NCBI RefSeq assembly: GCF_042697365.1
Contig: NZ_CP137604.1
Length of the DNA stretch: 64,000 nucleotides
Origin: Brucella pseudintermedia
Lineage (GTDB): Bacteria > Pseudomonadota > Alphaproteobacteria > Rhizobiales > Rhizobiaceae
Strand: one strand, 5' to 3'
The notes under the pieces are model-generated. The model was not told the DNA's origin. It saw nothing but the letters and a program-made list of their open reading frames with translations, and made no database searches. Below are positions 25,659 to 34,946 of this stretch, one piece after another (the first letter of the stretch is position 1; the number at the start of each line of letters is the position of its first letter). The position numbers and the translations under genes were made by a program.

Positions 25659-26168
25659 TCAAACGGCAGGCAACGCCAATGCGACAGGGTCTTGCCCAAG
25701 ATGCCCGGCAACAGCCCGGACAACCAGATTATGGTCCTCACGCTGCGGCAGTCCCGATACGATGACCGCACCGATCACGCCCGCTCCGCCGACGCGGATT
25801 GGAAATCCGCCGCCTGCCAGCGCGTAATCTTCCACATTCAATGCTTTATGGGGCGCGAACATGCGATCATCGCGATTCTGTTCCAGAACAAGGCGATAGG
25901 TCGAAGCGTGAAAGCGGCGGACGACATTGAACTTGCGGCGCAACCATTCCTGATTGTCCACGGTGCTTCCGGTCGTCGTCGCATAAAACAATTGCCGGTC
26001 CCACAGGGATATTTCGATAGCGATGCCGAGCTTTTCCTTCACGGCGATATCGCGAATGCGCGAGCCCAGCGCAAATGCTTCATTCTCGTCAAACGACGGA
26101 AAAATAAGCGCCTGTTCCTGCCGGATGATCTGCGCGATTGCCTGCTTGCTGTCGTCGCTCTGCGCCAT
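25659..26168 (-). CDS. UPF0303 / heme-degrading-domain-like protein
   Basis: This 169-residue protein has the GlcG/HbpS-like (DUF336) fold signature: RRKFNVVRRFHASTYRLVLE, ALAGGGFPIRVGGAGVIGAVIVSGLPQREDHNLVV. This matches UPF0303 proteins, sometimes named heme-degrading domain proteins, with no firm function. The ATG at 26168 (MAQSDDSKQ) is preferred over a 9-codon extension. It is followed at once by the GlcD/Dld-type oxidase, and GlcG-like and GlcD-like proteins are often encoded together, so a shared role in 2-hydroxy-acid oxidation is plausible. Confidence 0.82.
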   Translation of the reverse strand: MAQSDDSKQAIAQIIRQEQALIFPSFDENEAFALGSRIRDIAVKEKLGIAIEISLWDRQLFYATTTGSTVDNQEWLRRKFNVVRRFHASTYRLVLEQNRDDRMFAPHKALNVEDYALAGGGFPIRVGGAGVIGAVIVSGLPQREDHNLVVRAVAGHLGQDPVALALPAV

Positions 26169-26296
26169 TTTTTGTTTTTCCCTGATGAGCCGCACGAAAT
26201 TTGTGTGTTCCTTGTGCGCTTTCGATCACGGGATTGCAATAAGGCTCGTCGGCCTTCAAACTTGATTGATCGGATGCAATCCACTAGTGGAGCCTT

Positions 26297-27373
26297 ATGG
26301 TTCAGAACCCCAATATAGATGTGCCTCTGAAAGGCGACCAAATACCGGAATTTGTGGAAACCGCCGTATTCAAGCGCGACGTGTTTTCTGAGACGCATGC
26401 CGGCTATTTTGTGAACGATCCTGACACCCGCATCATCCGCCGCGTGGTGAGCGCCGCTCCCTGGTGGTCAAAGCCGCTGGCCTGGATATTGGCCCGGCGT
26501 GAAATTCGCGGCCTCAAGACGGTGCGCGGCATCGAAGGCGTCCCGCAGCTCCTCGCCACGGACAAGGACGGGCTTTATCGATCCTGGACCGAGGGAACGC
26601 CGCTGCACCTTGCACGCCCGTCCGATCCGAAATGGTATCGCACCGCGCATCGCATCCTGCGCGACATGCGCCGGCTCGGTGTAACCCATAACGATCTCGC
26701 CAAGCCGCAGAACTGGCTGATGACGCCCGAAGGCGAAGCGGCGGTGATCGATTTTCAGCTAGCGAGCGTTCATCGTCGTCGCGGCGCGCTCTATCGCCTG
26801 ATGGCATACGAAGACTTCCGTCATCTGCTCAAGCAGAAGCGCGCCTTTGCAAAGGACCGGATGACGCCGACGGAAAAACGCATTCTGGCGCGCCGGTCCC
26901 TGCCCTCGCGCATCTGGCTCGCGACAGGCAAGAAAGTTTACAACTTTATCACCCGTGGCATTTTCAGCTGGTCGGACGGTGAAGGTACGGGCGACCGGAT
27001 CGACAACGAAGGTCCTGCCATCCGCGCAGCGCTGAAATCCGATCCACGTGTGAGCGATGTGGCGCTGGCCCTCTATTCGCTGCCAGCCAAGGGCGTCGGC
27101 ATCTATGCTTTCGTGGAAACGCTGAATGCCGACGAAAAGAGCCTGCGCGCAAGGCTTAAAGGCCAGAAGGTCGAACTGATCCAGCCGGTTGCTCACCTGC
27201 CAAGGCGCGCAGATGGGACCGTCCGCGACGACATTCTGCGGTTGATCGCCATGAACCAGATGACGGAACTGGACGATCTGTTGCAGCGCGAACCCGAACA
27301 GCGCGGACTTGTTGAAGCGCTGGCCTCGCATCGCCTGAACTTTACGGACCGTCGCGTTACTCACTTGGAGTAG
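26297..27373 (+). CDS. Kinase-like protein with an AMP-binding-C-like C-terminal domain
   Basis: This is a 358-residue cytosolic protein. Residues ~20-170 resemble a compact atypical protein kinase (RIO/LPS-kinase type). The catalytic-loop-like HNDLAKPQNWL (His at residue 131) is followed by VIDFQLA, the equivalent of the metal-binding DFG. A clear glycine-rich loop is not seen. Residues ~235-335 (AALKSDPRVSDVALALYSLP, GIYAFVE, HLPRRADGTVRDDILR) resemble the C-terminal domain of acyl-CoA synthetases, but the catalytic Lys of the LPRTxxGK motif is Thr. The fusion is an inference by eye. Divergent from the UPF0303 gene and 58 bp upstream of uvrD. Confidence 0.65.
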   Translation: MVQNPNIDVPLKGDQIPEFVETAVFKRDVFSETHAGYFVNDPDTRIIRRVVSAAPWWSKPLAWILARREIRGLKTVRGIEGVPQLLATDKDGLYRSWTEGTPLHLARPSDPKWYRTAHRILRDMRRLGVTHNDLAKPQNWLMTPEGEAAVIDFQLASVHRRRGALYRLMAYEDFRHLLKQKRAFAKDRMTPTEKRILARRSLPSRIWLATGKKVYNFITRGIFSWSDGEGTGDRIDNEGPAIRAALKSDPRVSDVALALYSLPAKGVGIYAFVETLNADEKSLRARLKGQKVELIQPVAHLPRRADGTVRDDILRLIAMNQMTELDDLLQREPEQRGLVEALASHRLNFTDRRVTHLE

Positions 27374-27431
27374 TCGAATATTTTAACCCTTTCGCTGGTC
27401 TTTCAGCCACGAATCATTACATTCGGGTCAA

Positions 27432-30014
27432 ATGTCTGACTTTCCCGACGATATGCCGTTTTTCGGCGATGACGACGCTCCGGCAAGCCGCACGCCTGCT
27501 CCCGGCAGCATTGCTGCGCGCGCCATGGCTGCACGCAACCAGCAGCGCGGCGAGCCCGATTACCTGAAAGGGCTGAACCCGGAACAGCGTCAGGCCGTGC
27601 TAACGACAGAGGGGCCGGTGCTGGTGCTGGCAGGTGCGGGCACGGGCAAGACACGCGTTCTGACAACGCGTATCGCGCATATTCTGACCACCGGCCTTGC
27701 CTATCCAAGCCAGATTCTCGCCGTGACCTTCACCAACAAGGCCGCGCGCGAAATGAAGGAGCGTATCGGTCATCTGGTCGGCGGTGCCGTGGAAGGCATG
27801 CCTTGGCTCGGCACGTTCCACTCGATCGGCGTCAAGCTTTTGCGGCGCCATGCGGAACTGGCAAATCTGACATCGGATTTCACGATCCTCGACACCGATG
27901 ATGTAATCCGCCTTATCAAGCAGCTCATCCAGGCCGAAGGGCTGGATGACAAGCGCTGGCCTGCCCGCACCTTCGCCAATATGATCGACGGGTGGAAGAA
28001 CAAGGGATTCGGGCCATCGGATATTCCAGAAGGTGATGCGCGCTCATTCGGCAATGGTCGGGGGCGCGAACTTTATCAGGCCTATCAGGAACGCCTGCGC
28101 ACATTGAATGCTTGCGATTTCGGCGATCTTCTACTGCACCCGATCCGTATCTTCCGCAACCATCCCGATATCCTGCGCGAATATCACGCGAAGTTCCGCT
28201 ACATTCTGGTGGACGAATATCAGGATACCAACACGGCGCAATATCTCTGGCTGCGCCTGCTGGCACAAAGGCCGCGGCCAAGAAACACCGCACCTGATAC
28301 CACCCAAGGCGGAAATGCGCCCATACAGCCCGCTAGGGCGTCCGAAGCCCCCCGCGGAGCCGGTGAGCGCAGCGAACTCGGCGTGAGCGAAAACAAAGTC
28401 AATCTGTGCTGCGTCGGCGATGACGACCAGTCGATCTACGGCTGGCGTGGCGCGGAAGTGGATAATATCCTTCGGTTCGAGAAAGATTTTCCGGGCGCTA
28501 CCGTCATCAAGCTGGAGCGCAACTACCGCTCCACGGCCCATATCCTCGGCGCTGCAGCGCATCTGATTGCGCACAATGAGGGCCGCCTTGGTAAAACGCT
28601 GTTTACCGAGGCGCCCAATCCGGACGACCCGCGGGTAAAAGTTCACGCTGCATGGGATTCCGAAGAGGAAGCGCGCGCAGTCGGTGAAGCCATCGAACAG
28701 GCGCAGCGTCAGGGGCATCTTCTCAACAACATGGCGATTCTCGTTCGCGCCTCTTTCCAGATGCGCGAGTTCGAAGACCGTTTTGTCACCCTTGGCCTCA
28801 ATTACCGCGTCATTGGCGGTCCGCGCTTCTATGAGCGGCTCGAAATCCGTGACGCGATGGCCTATTTGCGCGTGGTCGCGCAACCGGCCGACGATCTGGC
28901 GCTGGAGCGCATCATCAACACGCCGAAGCGCGGTCTGGGCGAAGCGGCTATACGGCAGGTGCACGATTATGCGCGTGCGCGCGATATTTCCATGTTTGCC
29001 GCCGCCTGCGATCTCATCGAAACCGAGGAATTGAAGCCGAAGCCACGCTCCGCGCTGCGCGAAGTGGTGGAGAATTTCCTGCGCTGGCAGTCGATGATCG
29101 ACAACACGCCGCATACGGAGCTGGCCGAAACCATTCTGGATGAATCCGGCTACACTGCCATGTGGCAGAACGACAAATCGGCGGAAGCACCGGGACGGCT
29201 TGAAAACCTCAAGGAACTGATCCGTTCCATGGAGGAATATGAAAGCCTGCGCGGCTTCCTCGAACACGTCGCCCTTGTCATGGATGCCGAACAGAACGAG
29301 GATCTGGATGCCGTCAACATCATGACGCTGCATTCTGCCAAGGGCTTGGAATTTGAAACGGTTTTCCTTCCCGGCTGGGAAGAAGGCCTGTTTCCGCACC
29401 AGCGCGCGCTCGATGAAGGCGGTCGTTCCGGTCTTGAGGAAGAGCGCCGCCTTGCCTATGTCGGCGTGACGCGCGCCAAGAAGAACCTGCATATCTGGTT
29501 CGTTTCCAACCGGCGCATCCATGGCATGTGGCAATCGACCATCCCCTCCCGTTTTCTGGAGGAGCTGCCGGAAGCGCATGTGGAAGTGGCCGAACTGGAA
29601 GGTAATTACGGCGGTTATGGCGGTGGCTATGGACAGTCCCGCTTCGACAAGGCAGATCCATTCCAGAACAGCTATTCGACGCCGGGATGGCAGCGCGCGC
29701 AGCAGAACCGTTCCGATGCAACACGCAACAACTGGGGCTCGCGCTCCGGCAGCCGCGTCGAGCGGATCGGCTATGGCGAGACCGATTCCGGCTTCGGCGC
29801 CGGGCGCGGCTCCGTGAAGGGACGCACGATAGACGGCGAACTGGTGGCCAAGTCAGTCGCCGACAAGCCATCAGCCTTCAAGCTTGGCGACCGCGTGTTC
29901 CATATCAAATTCGGCAACGGTACGGTTTCGCTTATCGACGGCAACAAGCTGACCATCGATTTCGACAAGGCCGGGCAGAAGCGCGTTCTCGACAGCTTCG
30001 TCCAGCCGATCTAA
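27432..30014 (+). CDS. uvrD: ATP-dependent DNA helicase, UvrD/PcrA family
   Basis: This 860-residue SF1A helicase acts in nucleotide excision and mismatch repair. Visible motifs are Q-motif LNPEQRQAV, Walker A VLAGAGTGKT, motif Ia FTNKAAREMKERI, motif II VDEYQDTN, motif III VGDDDQSIYGWRGA, motif IV LERNYRS, and motifs V/VI HSAKGLEFETVFLPGWEE and RRLAYVGVTRAKK. The C-terminal ~60 residues (FKLGDRVFHIKFGNGTV...) form the Tudor-like domain that binds RNA polymerase in UvrD/PcrA. A Gly/Tyr/Arg-rich linker precedes it. About 39 extra residues lie between motifs II and III (see findings). Confidence 0.95.
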   Translation: MSDFPDDMPFFGDDDAPASRTPAPGSIAARAMAARNQQRGEPDYLKGLNPEQRQAVLTTEGPVLVLAGAGTGKTRVLTTRIAHILTTGLAYPSQILAVTFTNKAAREMKERIGHLVGGAVEGMPWLGTFHSIGVKLLRRHAELANLTSDFTILDTDDVIRLIKQLIQAEGLDDKRWPARTFANMIDGWKNKGFGPSDIPEGDARSFGNGRGRELYQAYQERLRTLNACDFGDLLLHPIRIFRNHPDILREYHAKFRYILVDEYQDTNTAQYLWLRLLAQRPRPRNTAPDTTQGGNAPIQPARASEAPRGAGERSELGVSENKVNLCCVGDDDQSIYGWRGAEVDNILRFEKDFPGATVIKLERNYRSTAHILGAAAHLIAHNEGRLGKTLFTEAPNPDDPRVKVHAAWDSEEEARAVGEAIEQAQRQGHLLNNMAILVRASFQMREFEDRFVTLGLNYRVIGGPRFYERLEIRDAMAYLRVVAQPADDLALERIINTPKRGLGEAAIRQVHDYARARDISMFAAACDLIETEELKPKPRSALREVVENFLRWQSMIDNTPHTELAETILDESGYTAMWQNDKSAEAPGRLENLKELIRSMEEYESLRGFLEHVALVMDAEQNEDLDAVNIMTLHSAKGLEFETVFLPGWEEGLFPHQRALDEGGRSGLEEERRLAYVGVTRAKKNLHIWFVSNRRIHGMWQSTIPSRFLEELPEAHVEVAELEGNYGGYGGGYGQSRFDKADPFQNSYSTPGWQRAQQNRSDATRNNWGSRSGSRVERIGYGETDSGFGAGRGSVKGRTIDGELVAKSVADKPSAFKLGDRVFHIKFGNGTVSLIDGNKLTIDFDKAGQKRVLDSFVQPI

Positions 30015-30047
30015 ATTCCATCGTCAAATAAGAATTTGGCAGCCGGA

Positions 30048-30545
30048 CTATTCCGGCTTGCCCTTCGTCCACGTGACATCACCCTTGTAAAGCGGCACGG
30101 TTGACAGCGACGTTTTCGCTGAACCGTCCTGAACCTGCGTCGCGTGGGCGAGATAAAGCAGCGTATTGTTTGTCTTGTCGTAAATTCGAGTGATGACGAG
30201 TTTCTTCCAGATCAGACTGGTGCGTTCGGAAAAAACCCGCTCGCCGCCCTTGCCCAGATCGATATTTCCGATGGTGATCGGCCCTGTCTGTTCGCACGAA
30301 ATCGAAGCATTGGACGGGTCCTCGAACCAATTACCCTTTTGCAGCCGGTCGATCATGCCGCGAGAAAACGACGCCAGATGGCAGGTTACGCCCTGCACCT
30401 TCGGGTCCTGCACCGCGTCGATGACGATATCGTTTCCAAGCCAGTCGACACCGACCTTGCCGACTTCCTCGGCGGGAGCCGCCGAAGCAGCAACGACCAT
30501 CATCGGAGCAAGCAGCAAACCGGCAAAACGCTTCAGCGCGACCAT
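30048..30545 (-). CDS. creA: CreA family periplasmic protein
   Basis: This 165-residue protein has an N-terminal signal peptide (MVALKRFAGLLLAPMMVVAASAAPA) and the CreA pattern: VGKVGVDWLGNDIVIDAVQDPKVQGVTCHLASFSRG, then CEQTGPI and the C-terminal LYKGDVTWTKG. CreA is a conserved secreted protein of unknown function with two probable cystine residues. The longer frame from 30626 runs into the upstream acyltransferase; the ATG at 30545 starts the signal peptide correctly. It is the second gene of a probable two-gene unit. Confidence 0.9.
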   Translation of the reverse strand: MVALKRFAGLLLAPMMVVAASAAPAEEVGKVGVDWLGNDIVIDAVQDPKVQGVTCHLASFSRGMIDRLQKGNWFEDPSNASISCEQTGPITIGNIDLGKGGERVFSERTSLIWKKLVITRIYDKTNNTLLYLAHATQVQDGSAKTSLSTVPLYKGDVTWTKGKPE

Positions 30546-30613
30546 CTTCCAGCCTCCAGAACTGTTGTGATAGCAGGGTGGGTGAACAATTGCGGCTTTG
30601 CAAGGGCCGGAAT

Positions 30614-31246
30614 TTAGCCGCTCCACTTTTCGAGAAAAGCTTCGATTTCAAGCGTCTGAATGTCCGGCACCGCTTCATAGAGCTTTTCCACCGGCCAGTT
30701 CCACCATTCAAGTTCAAGCAACCGTTCAATCACCGCGTTCTCGAATCTTTTGCGGATAAAATGGGCGGGAACACCGCCGACCACATGATAAGGTGGCACA
30801 TCCTTCGTTACCACCGCATTCGCGCCAATCACAGCGCCATGGCCAATCTGGACGCCCGGTGTAATGACTGCACCGTGGCCGATCCATACATCATTGCCGA
30901 TGACCACACGCCGCTCCTGACGCCTTGCGCGGAACTCGCCATCGACGCCCAGATAACGAAAATATTCATTTGGCCGGTAGCTGACCTTATGCGTCGTCAG
31001 CCGCTCCATCGGGTGTTCGAGCGCGTTGATGCGAACATTCGCGGCAATGGAGCAGAATTTGCCGATCTCCGCATAAATCCCCTCGCCGTTCCGCTCGAAA
31101 TAGGTGAAATCACCGACCGTGACCTCACGCAGAATCACGCGCTCACCGATATCCGCATACCGCCCCAGCTTGACGGATTTCAGCTGGGCCGTGGAATGTA
31201 TGCGGGGTTCGCTGTTCTGGAAACGAAGATCATCCGACGATGTCAT
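30614..31246 (-). CDS. Left-handed beta-helix acyltransferase (phosphonate-cluster type)
   Basis: This 210-residue hexapeptide-repeat transferase shows an imperfect [LIV]GxxxxI repeat along its length (IGERVILREVTVGDFTYFER, IGNDVWIGHGAVITPGVQIGHGAVIGANAVVTKDVPPYHVVGGVPA). The insert EHPMERLTTHKVSYRPNEYFRYLGVDGEFRARRQ is, to my memory, characteristic of the transferase found in phosphonate-utilisation clusters; the family also resembles CatB-type xenobiotic acetyltransferases. The acceptor is unknown. No phn genes appear in this window, so it is either an orphan or functions elsewhere. creA follows 68 bp downstream. Confidence 0.85.
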   Translation of the reverse strand: MTSSDDLRFQNSEPRIHSTAQLKSVKLGRYADIGERVILREVTVGDFTYFERNGEGIYAEIGKFCSIAANVRINALEHPMERLTTHKVSYRPNEYFRYLGVDGEFRARRQERRVVIGNDVWIGHGAVITPGVQIGHGAVIGANAVVTKDVPPYHVVGGVPAHFIRKRFENAVIERLLELEWWNWPVEKLYEAVPDIQTLEIEAFLEKWSG

Positions 31247-31570
31247 GCAAATTCACCCGAAGCATCGCTAAAAACAACCAAATCCTCAAAATAACGCCTT
31301 ATGCCGCTGCCATTTTATGACAGGCATATATCAGTTCTGACACCCGTGAAAGACAAGGCAGACATTCTGCCAGACTGATTTCCGCTACTACGCGACAAAT
31401 AGTCAAAAGTTTCAGAAATTATTGAAAATTGGGCAAATGACCGTACACTGCCATAAGCTCTTCATGATGGCATGAATGCGGCTATATCGACGGTTCTGCA
31501 ATGCATAAAGAAAAGATAGGTTGTTGAGCAGCACAACAAGGCGCGTTCGGAAATTCAAGGCTGACTGGAC
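31247..31570. other. Intergenic region, divergent promoters
   Basis: This 324-bp AT-richer gap lies between the divergent acyltransferase and SCO genes. I see short inverted repeats only (for example GGCAG-acatt-CTGCC around 31350-31364) and no ORF, RNA gene or convincing -35/-10 pair. It presumably holds the promoters for both flanking genes. Confidence 0.5.
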
Positions 31571-32161
31571 ATGAAAAAATTCCTACCCATCTTCATCATC
31601 GCCTTTATCGTCGTCATTGTCGGCGCGGCGGGGCTCAATCTTTTCCGCGACAAGCAAGCGGCGAAAGAACCGTTTGGCGGTCCGCTCAATCTTGTCACCA
31701 TGGACGGAACGCCTTTCACAGAAAACGACCTGCGCGCCGCACCGGCGGCCATCTTCTTCGGCTTCACTCACTGCCCGGATGTCTGCCCCACCACGCTCTA
31801 TGAACTGGACGGCTGGCTGAAGCAGCTTGGACCGGAGGCCGGGGATATCAAGGCCTATTTCATCACCGTTGACCCGGAACGTGACACGCAGGAGATCATG
31901 AAGACCTATGTCGGCAATGTTTCCGACCGCATTATCGGCCTTACGGGCACGCCGCAGAACATCGCCGATGTGATCAAGTCCTACCACGTCTATGCCAAGA
32001 AGGTTCCGACCGAAGACGGCGAATATACGATGGATCATACGGCATCCGTATTTCTGCTCGACAAGGGCGGGCGCTTCCGCAGCACCATCGCCTATCAGGA
32101 AAACCCGGATACGGCTCTGGAAAAGTTGAAGAATCTGGCCAAAGGCGCTGCAAAGAGCTAA
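31571..32161 (+). CDS. SCO1/SenC family protein
   Basis: This 196-residue membrane-anchored protein (transmembrane segment residues 5-24) has a thioredoxin-like domain. The copper-binding CPDVC motif lies in GFTHCPDVCPTTL, and the conserved histidine is in MDHTASVF. SCO proteins deliver copper to the CuA site of cytochrome c oxidase. The length fits. There are no oxidase genes nearby; prmA begins 42 bp downstream and may be co-transcribed. Confidence 0.93.
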   Translation: MKKFLPIFIIAFIVVIVGAAGLNLFRDKQAAKEPFGGPLNLVTMDGTPFTENDLRAAPAAIFFGFTHCPDVCPTTLYELDGWLKQLGPEAGDIKAYFITVDPERDTQEIMKTYVGNVSDRIIGLTGTPQNIADVIKSYHVYAKKVPTEDGEYTMDHTASVFLLDKGGRFRSTIAYQENPDTALEKLKNLAKGAAKS

Positions 32162-32203
32162 GGAGAAACTCAAGAACGTTTCCAGCAGAAAGCTTTTTAC
32201 TTC

Positions 32204-33061
32204 ATGGCCCAGTCACGACTTTTCTTTTCGGCGGATAAGGCGGAAGCCGAGCGCGTCTACAACATCCTCGAACAGGCTTTCGAGGATGACGGCTTTCCCA
32301 TCGCAATTACCGAGATCGATGAAGACCGCCAGATCTTCGAGGTCTCGGTCTATGTCGAGGATAACGCCGAGAATGTCGCCACGCGGATCGATGAACTGGT
32401 GGGAACCGGCCTTTTTGCCGTCGAAGAACTGCCGGACATCGATTGGGTCACGCATTCGCTGGAAGGTCTGAAGCCGGTCCGGGCCGGGCGTTTCTTTGTC
32501 CATGGCTCGCATGACCGCGACAAGATCGAAGCGGGCGACATCCCAATTGAAATCGACGCGGGCCTTGCTTTCGGCACCGGCCACCACGGAACGACGGCGG
32601 GATGCCTCGAACTTATTGAGGAAATCGTCACCAGCGAACATCCGACCAATGCGCTTGACCTTGGAACCGGCAGCGCCGTTCTCGCCATTGCTATCGCCAA
32701 GCTCGCGCCCATTCCGGTACTGGCTACCGATATCGATCCCGTCGCCGTCACCGTTGCCGCCGAAAATGCTGCCAAGAACGGCGTGGCGGAGCATATCGTC
32801 ACGGCAACGGCGGAAGGCTTCGGTCACGCGATCTTCCGTTCCTATTCGCCCTTCGACCTGATCGTCGCCAACATTCTGGCCAATCCGCTGATCGAGCTTG
32901 CGCCCTCCCTCAAGCAACATCTTGCATCGGGCGGTTCCATCATTCTTTCCGGAATACTTGACAGCCAGCACGATGCGGTGCTCGCTGCCTATCAGGCACA
33001 GGGCCTGACCCATCAAAAGACGCTGCATCGCGAAGGCTGGGTGGCGATCCATTTGAAGTAA
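32204..33061 (+). CDS. prmA: Ribosomal protein L11 methyltransferase
   Basis: This 285-residue SAM-dependent methyltransferase trimethylates ribosomal protein L11. The N-terminal ~110 residues form the L11-recognition domain. The Rossmann SAM site is ALDLGTGSAVLAIAIAKLAPIPVLATDIDPVAV, and the motif DLIVANILANPLIEL carries the PrmA-specific N-I-L-A. GLAFGTGHHGTTAGCL is the other signature. Length equals the usual alphaproteobacterial PrmA. It follows the SCO gene and precedes an aminopeptidase P gene on the same strand. Confidence 0.95.
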   Translation: MAQSRLFFSADKAEAERVYNILEQAFEDDGFPIAITEIDEDRQIFEVSVYVEDNAENVATRIDELVGTGLFAVEELPDIDWVTHSLEGLKPVRAGRFFVHGSHDRDKIEAGDIPIEIDAGLAFGTGHHGTTAGCLELIEEIVTSEHPTNALDLGTGSAVLAIAIAKLAPIPVLATDIDPVAVTVAAENAAKNGVAEHIVTATAEGFGHAIFRSYSPFDLIVANILANPLIELAPSLKQHLASGGSIILSGILDSQHDAVLAAYQAQGLTHQKTLHREGWVAIHLK

Positions 33062-33108
33062 CAGGCCGCATAAACCACGGCGTATTCCCGTTTGGAGCAA
33101 GTTACACA

Positions 33109-34938
33109 ATGGCTTTTCAGAGTTTCGACGTCACCACGAACCCGGGCAATGGAGCCCCGCGCGTTGCAAAGCTGCGCGCAAAGATGGCCGAGCTTGGCCT
33201 CGACGGGTTTCTGGTTCCTCGCGCCGACGAGCATCAGGGCGAATATGTTCCGCCCCATGCGCAGCGCCTCGCCTGGCTGACCGGCTTTACCGGATCGGCG
33301 GGTGCGGCGCTCATCCTCAAGAACAGCGCTTATATTTTCGTGGACGGACGCTACGAATTGCAGGTTCGGGCTCAGACCGACCCGAAAGTCTTTTCCTATG
33401 AAAGCCTTGTCACAAATCCCCCGGCCTCCTGGCTGACGGAAAACGGCAAGCGTCTGAATATTGGTTTCGACCCGTGGCTTCACCCCATTTCGGAAGCGCG
33501 CAGCTTGCGCGAGGCGCTTGAAGCTCAGGGGGGCCAACTGGTTCCGGTCGAAAACAATCTTGTCGATGCCATCTGGGACGACCAGCCGGAAGTGCCCGCA
33601 GCGGAAGTCACGATCCAGCCAGCCCGTTTCGCTGGCCATGAAGCAGAAGACAAAATCAAGGAAATGCAGGCCGCCGTTGCCGCAAGCGGGGCCAGCGCGA
33701 CCGTTCTCACCGATCCCTCCTCGGTCGCATGGGTGTTCAATATCCGCGGCAAGGACGTTTCCAATACACCGCTTCCGCTAAGCTTTGCCATCATTCCTGC
33801 AAAGGGTGAGCCGGAGCTTTTCATCGATGAGCGCAAACTCGCAATCGAACCCCGCGCCTATCTGACCCAGCTTGCCAAGCTCTCGGCACCTGCCGATCTG
33901 GAAGGACATCTCAGCGCCCGGGCTGCCAGGAATGAAGCCATTCTTCTCGACCCGATCCTCGCGGCAGAAAAGCTTCGCCTCATCGTCACCAGCGCAGGCG
34001 GCAACGTGATCGAAGGCAAGGACCCTGCCCGCATCCCACGCGCAATCAAGAACAAGGCAGAGCTTGACGGCTCACGCGCAGCCCATGAACGCGACGGCGT
34101 GGCGATGGTCAATTTCCTGTCGTGGATCGACGCACAGAAGCCCGGCTCGGTTGATGAAATCAGCGCTGCCCAAAAGCTGGAGGAAGCCCGCACCGAGGCT
34201 GGACGCGATTTTCAGATGCCATTGGAAGACATATCCTTCGACACCATCTCCGGTGCGGGTCCAAATGGCGCGATCATCCATTATCGCGTCAATACCGACA
34301 CCAACAGAACGCTTGAAGACGGTGAGCTTTATCTGGTCGATTCCGGCGCACAATATCGCGATGGCACCACAGACATCACGCGCACCGTGCCGATCGGAAA
34401 GGTAGTGCCCGAGACCACCATCAAGGCCTTCACGCTCGTTCTGAAAGGCATGATCGCGATCACCACCGCCCGCTTCCCGAAGGGCACGCGCGGGCAGGAT
34501 ATCGATGTTCTGGCCCGTATCGCGCTGTGGAAGCATGGTTTCGACTATGCACACGGAACCGGCCACGGCGTCGGCTCTTACTTGTCGGTCCATGAAGGCC
34601 CGCAGAGCATTTCGAAGAAGGGCGCGCAGGAACTTCTGCCGGGAATGATTCTTTCCAATGAGCCGGGCTATTACAAGCCGGGTTCTTTCGGCATCCGCAT
34701 CGAAAACCTCATCATCGTCACCGAACCGGAAGTGCCGGAAGGCGGCGATATACCGATGATGGGGTTCGAGACGCTGACATTCTGCCCTATCGACCGGCGT
34801 CTGATCGACAAATCGCTTCTCACACAAGAAGAAATCGACTGGCTGAACAACTATCATGCCCGCGTGCGCGAGAAACTGTCAGGCCACCTCAAGGATGCTG
34901 AACGCCGGTGGCTCGAAGCGGCAACCGCGCCGCTTTGA
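33109..34938 (+). CDS. pepP: Aminopeptidase P family protein (Xaa-Pro aminopeptidase)
   Basis: This 609-residue protein has two creatinase-like N-terminal domains (about residues 1-310) and a C-terminal pita-bread metallopeptidase domain. Metal ligands are visible: Asp in LVDSGAQY and GTTDITRT, His in HGTGHGVGSYLSVHEGP, Glu in LSNEPGYY and IRIENL. The large size and three-domain layout match eukaryotic-type aminopeptidase P1 rather than the ~440-residue E. coli PepP. It removes N-terminal residues next to proline. A 47-bp gap separates it from prmA. Confidence 0.92.
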   Translation: MAFQSFDVTTNPGNGAPRVAKLRAKMAELGLDGFLVPRADEHQGEYVPPHAQRLAWLTGFTGSAGAALILKNSAYIFVDGRYELQVRAQTDPKVFSYESLVTNPPASWLTENGKRLNIGFDPWLHPISEARSLREALEAQGGQLVPVENNLVDAIWDDQPEVPAAEVTIQPARFAGHEAEDKIKEMQAAVAASGASATVLTDPSSVAWVFNIRGKDVSNTPLPLSFAIIPAKGEPELFIDERKLAIEPRAYLTQLAKLSAPADLEGHLSARAARNEAILLDPILAAEKLRLIVTSAGGNVIEGKDPARIPRAIKNKAELDGSRAAHERDGVAMVNFLSWIDAQKPGSVDEISAAQKLEEARTEAGRDFQMPLEDISFDTISGAGPNGAIIHYRVNTDTNRTLEDGELYLVDSGAQYRDGTTDITRTVPIGKVVPETTIKAFTLVLKGMIAITTARFPKGTRGQDIDVLARIALWKHGFDYAHGTGHGVGSYLSVHEGPQSISKKGAQELLPGMILSNEPGYYKPGSFGIRIENLIIVTEPEVPEGGDIPMMGFETLTFCPIDRRLIDKSLLTQEEIDWLNNYHARVREKLSGHLKDAERRWLEAATAPL

Positions 34939-34946
34939 TAATGCCT

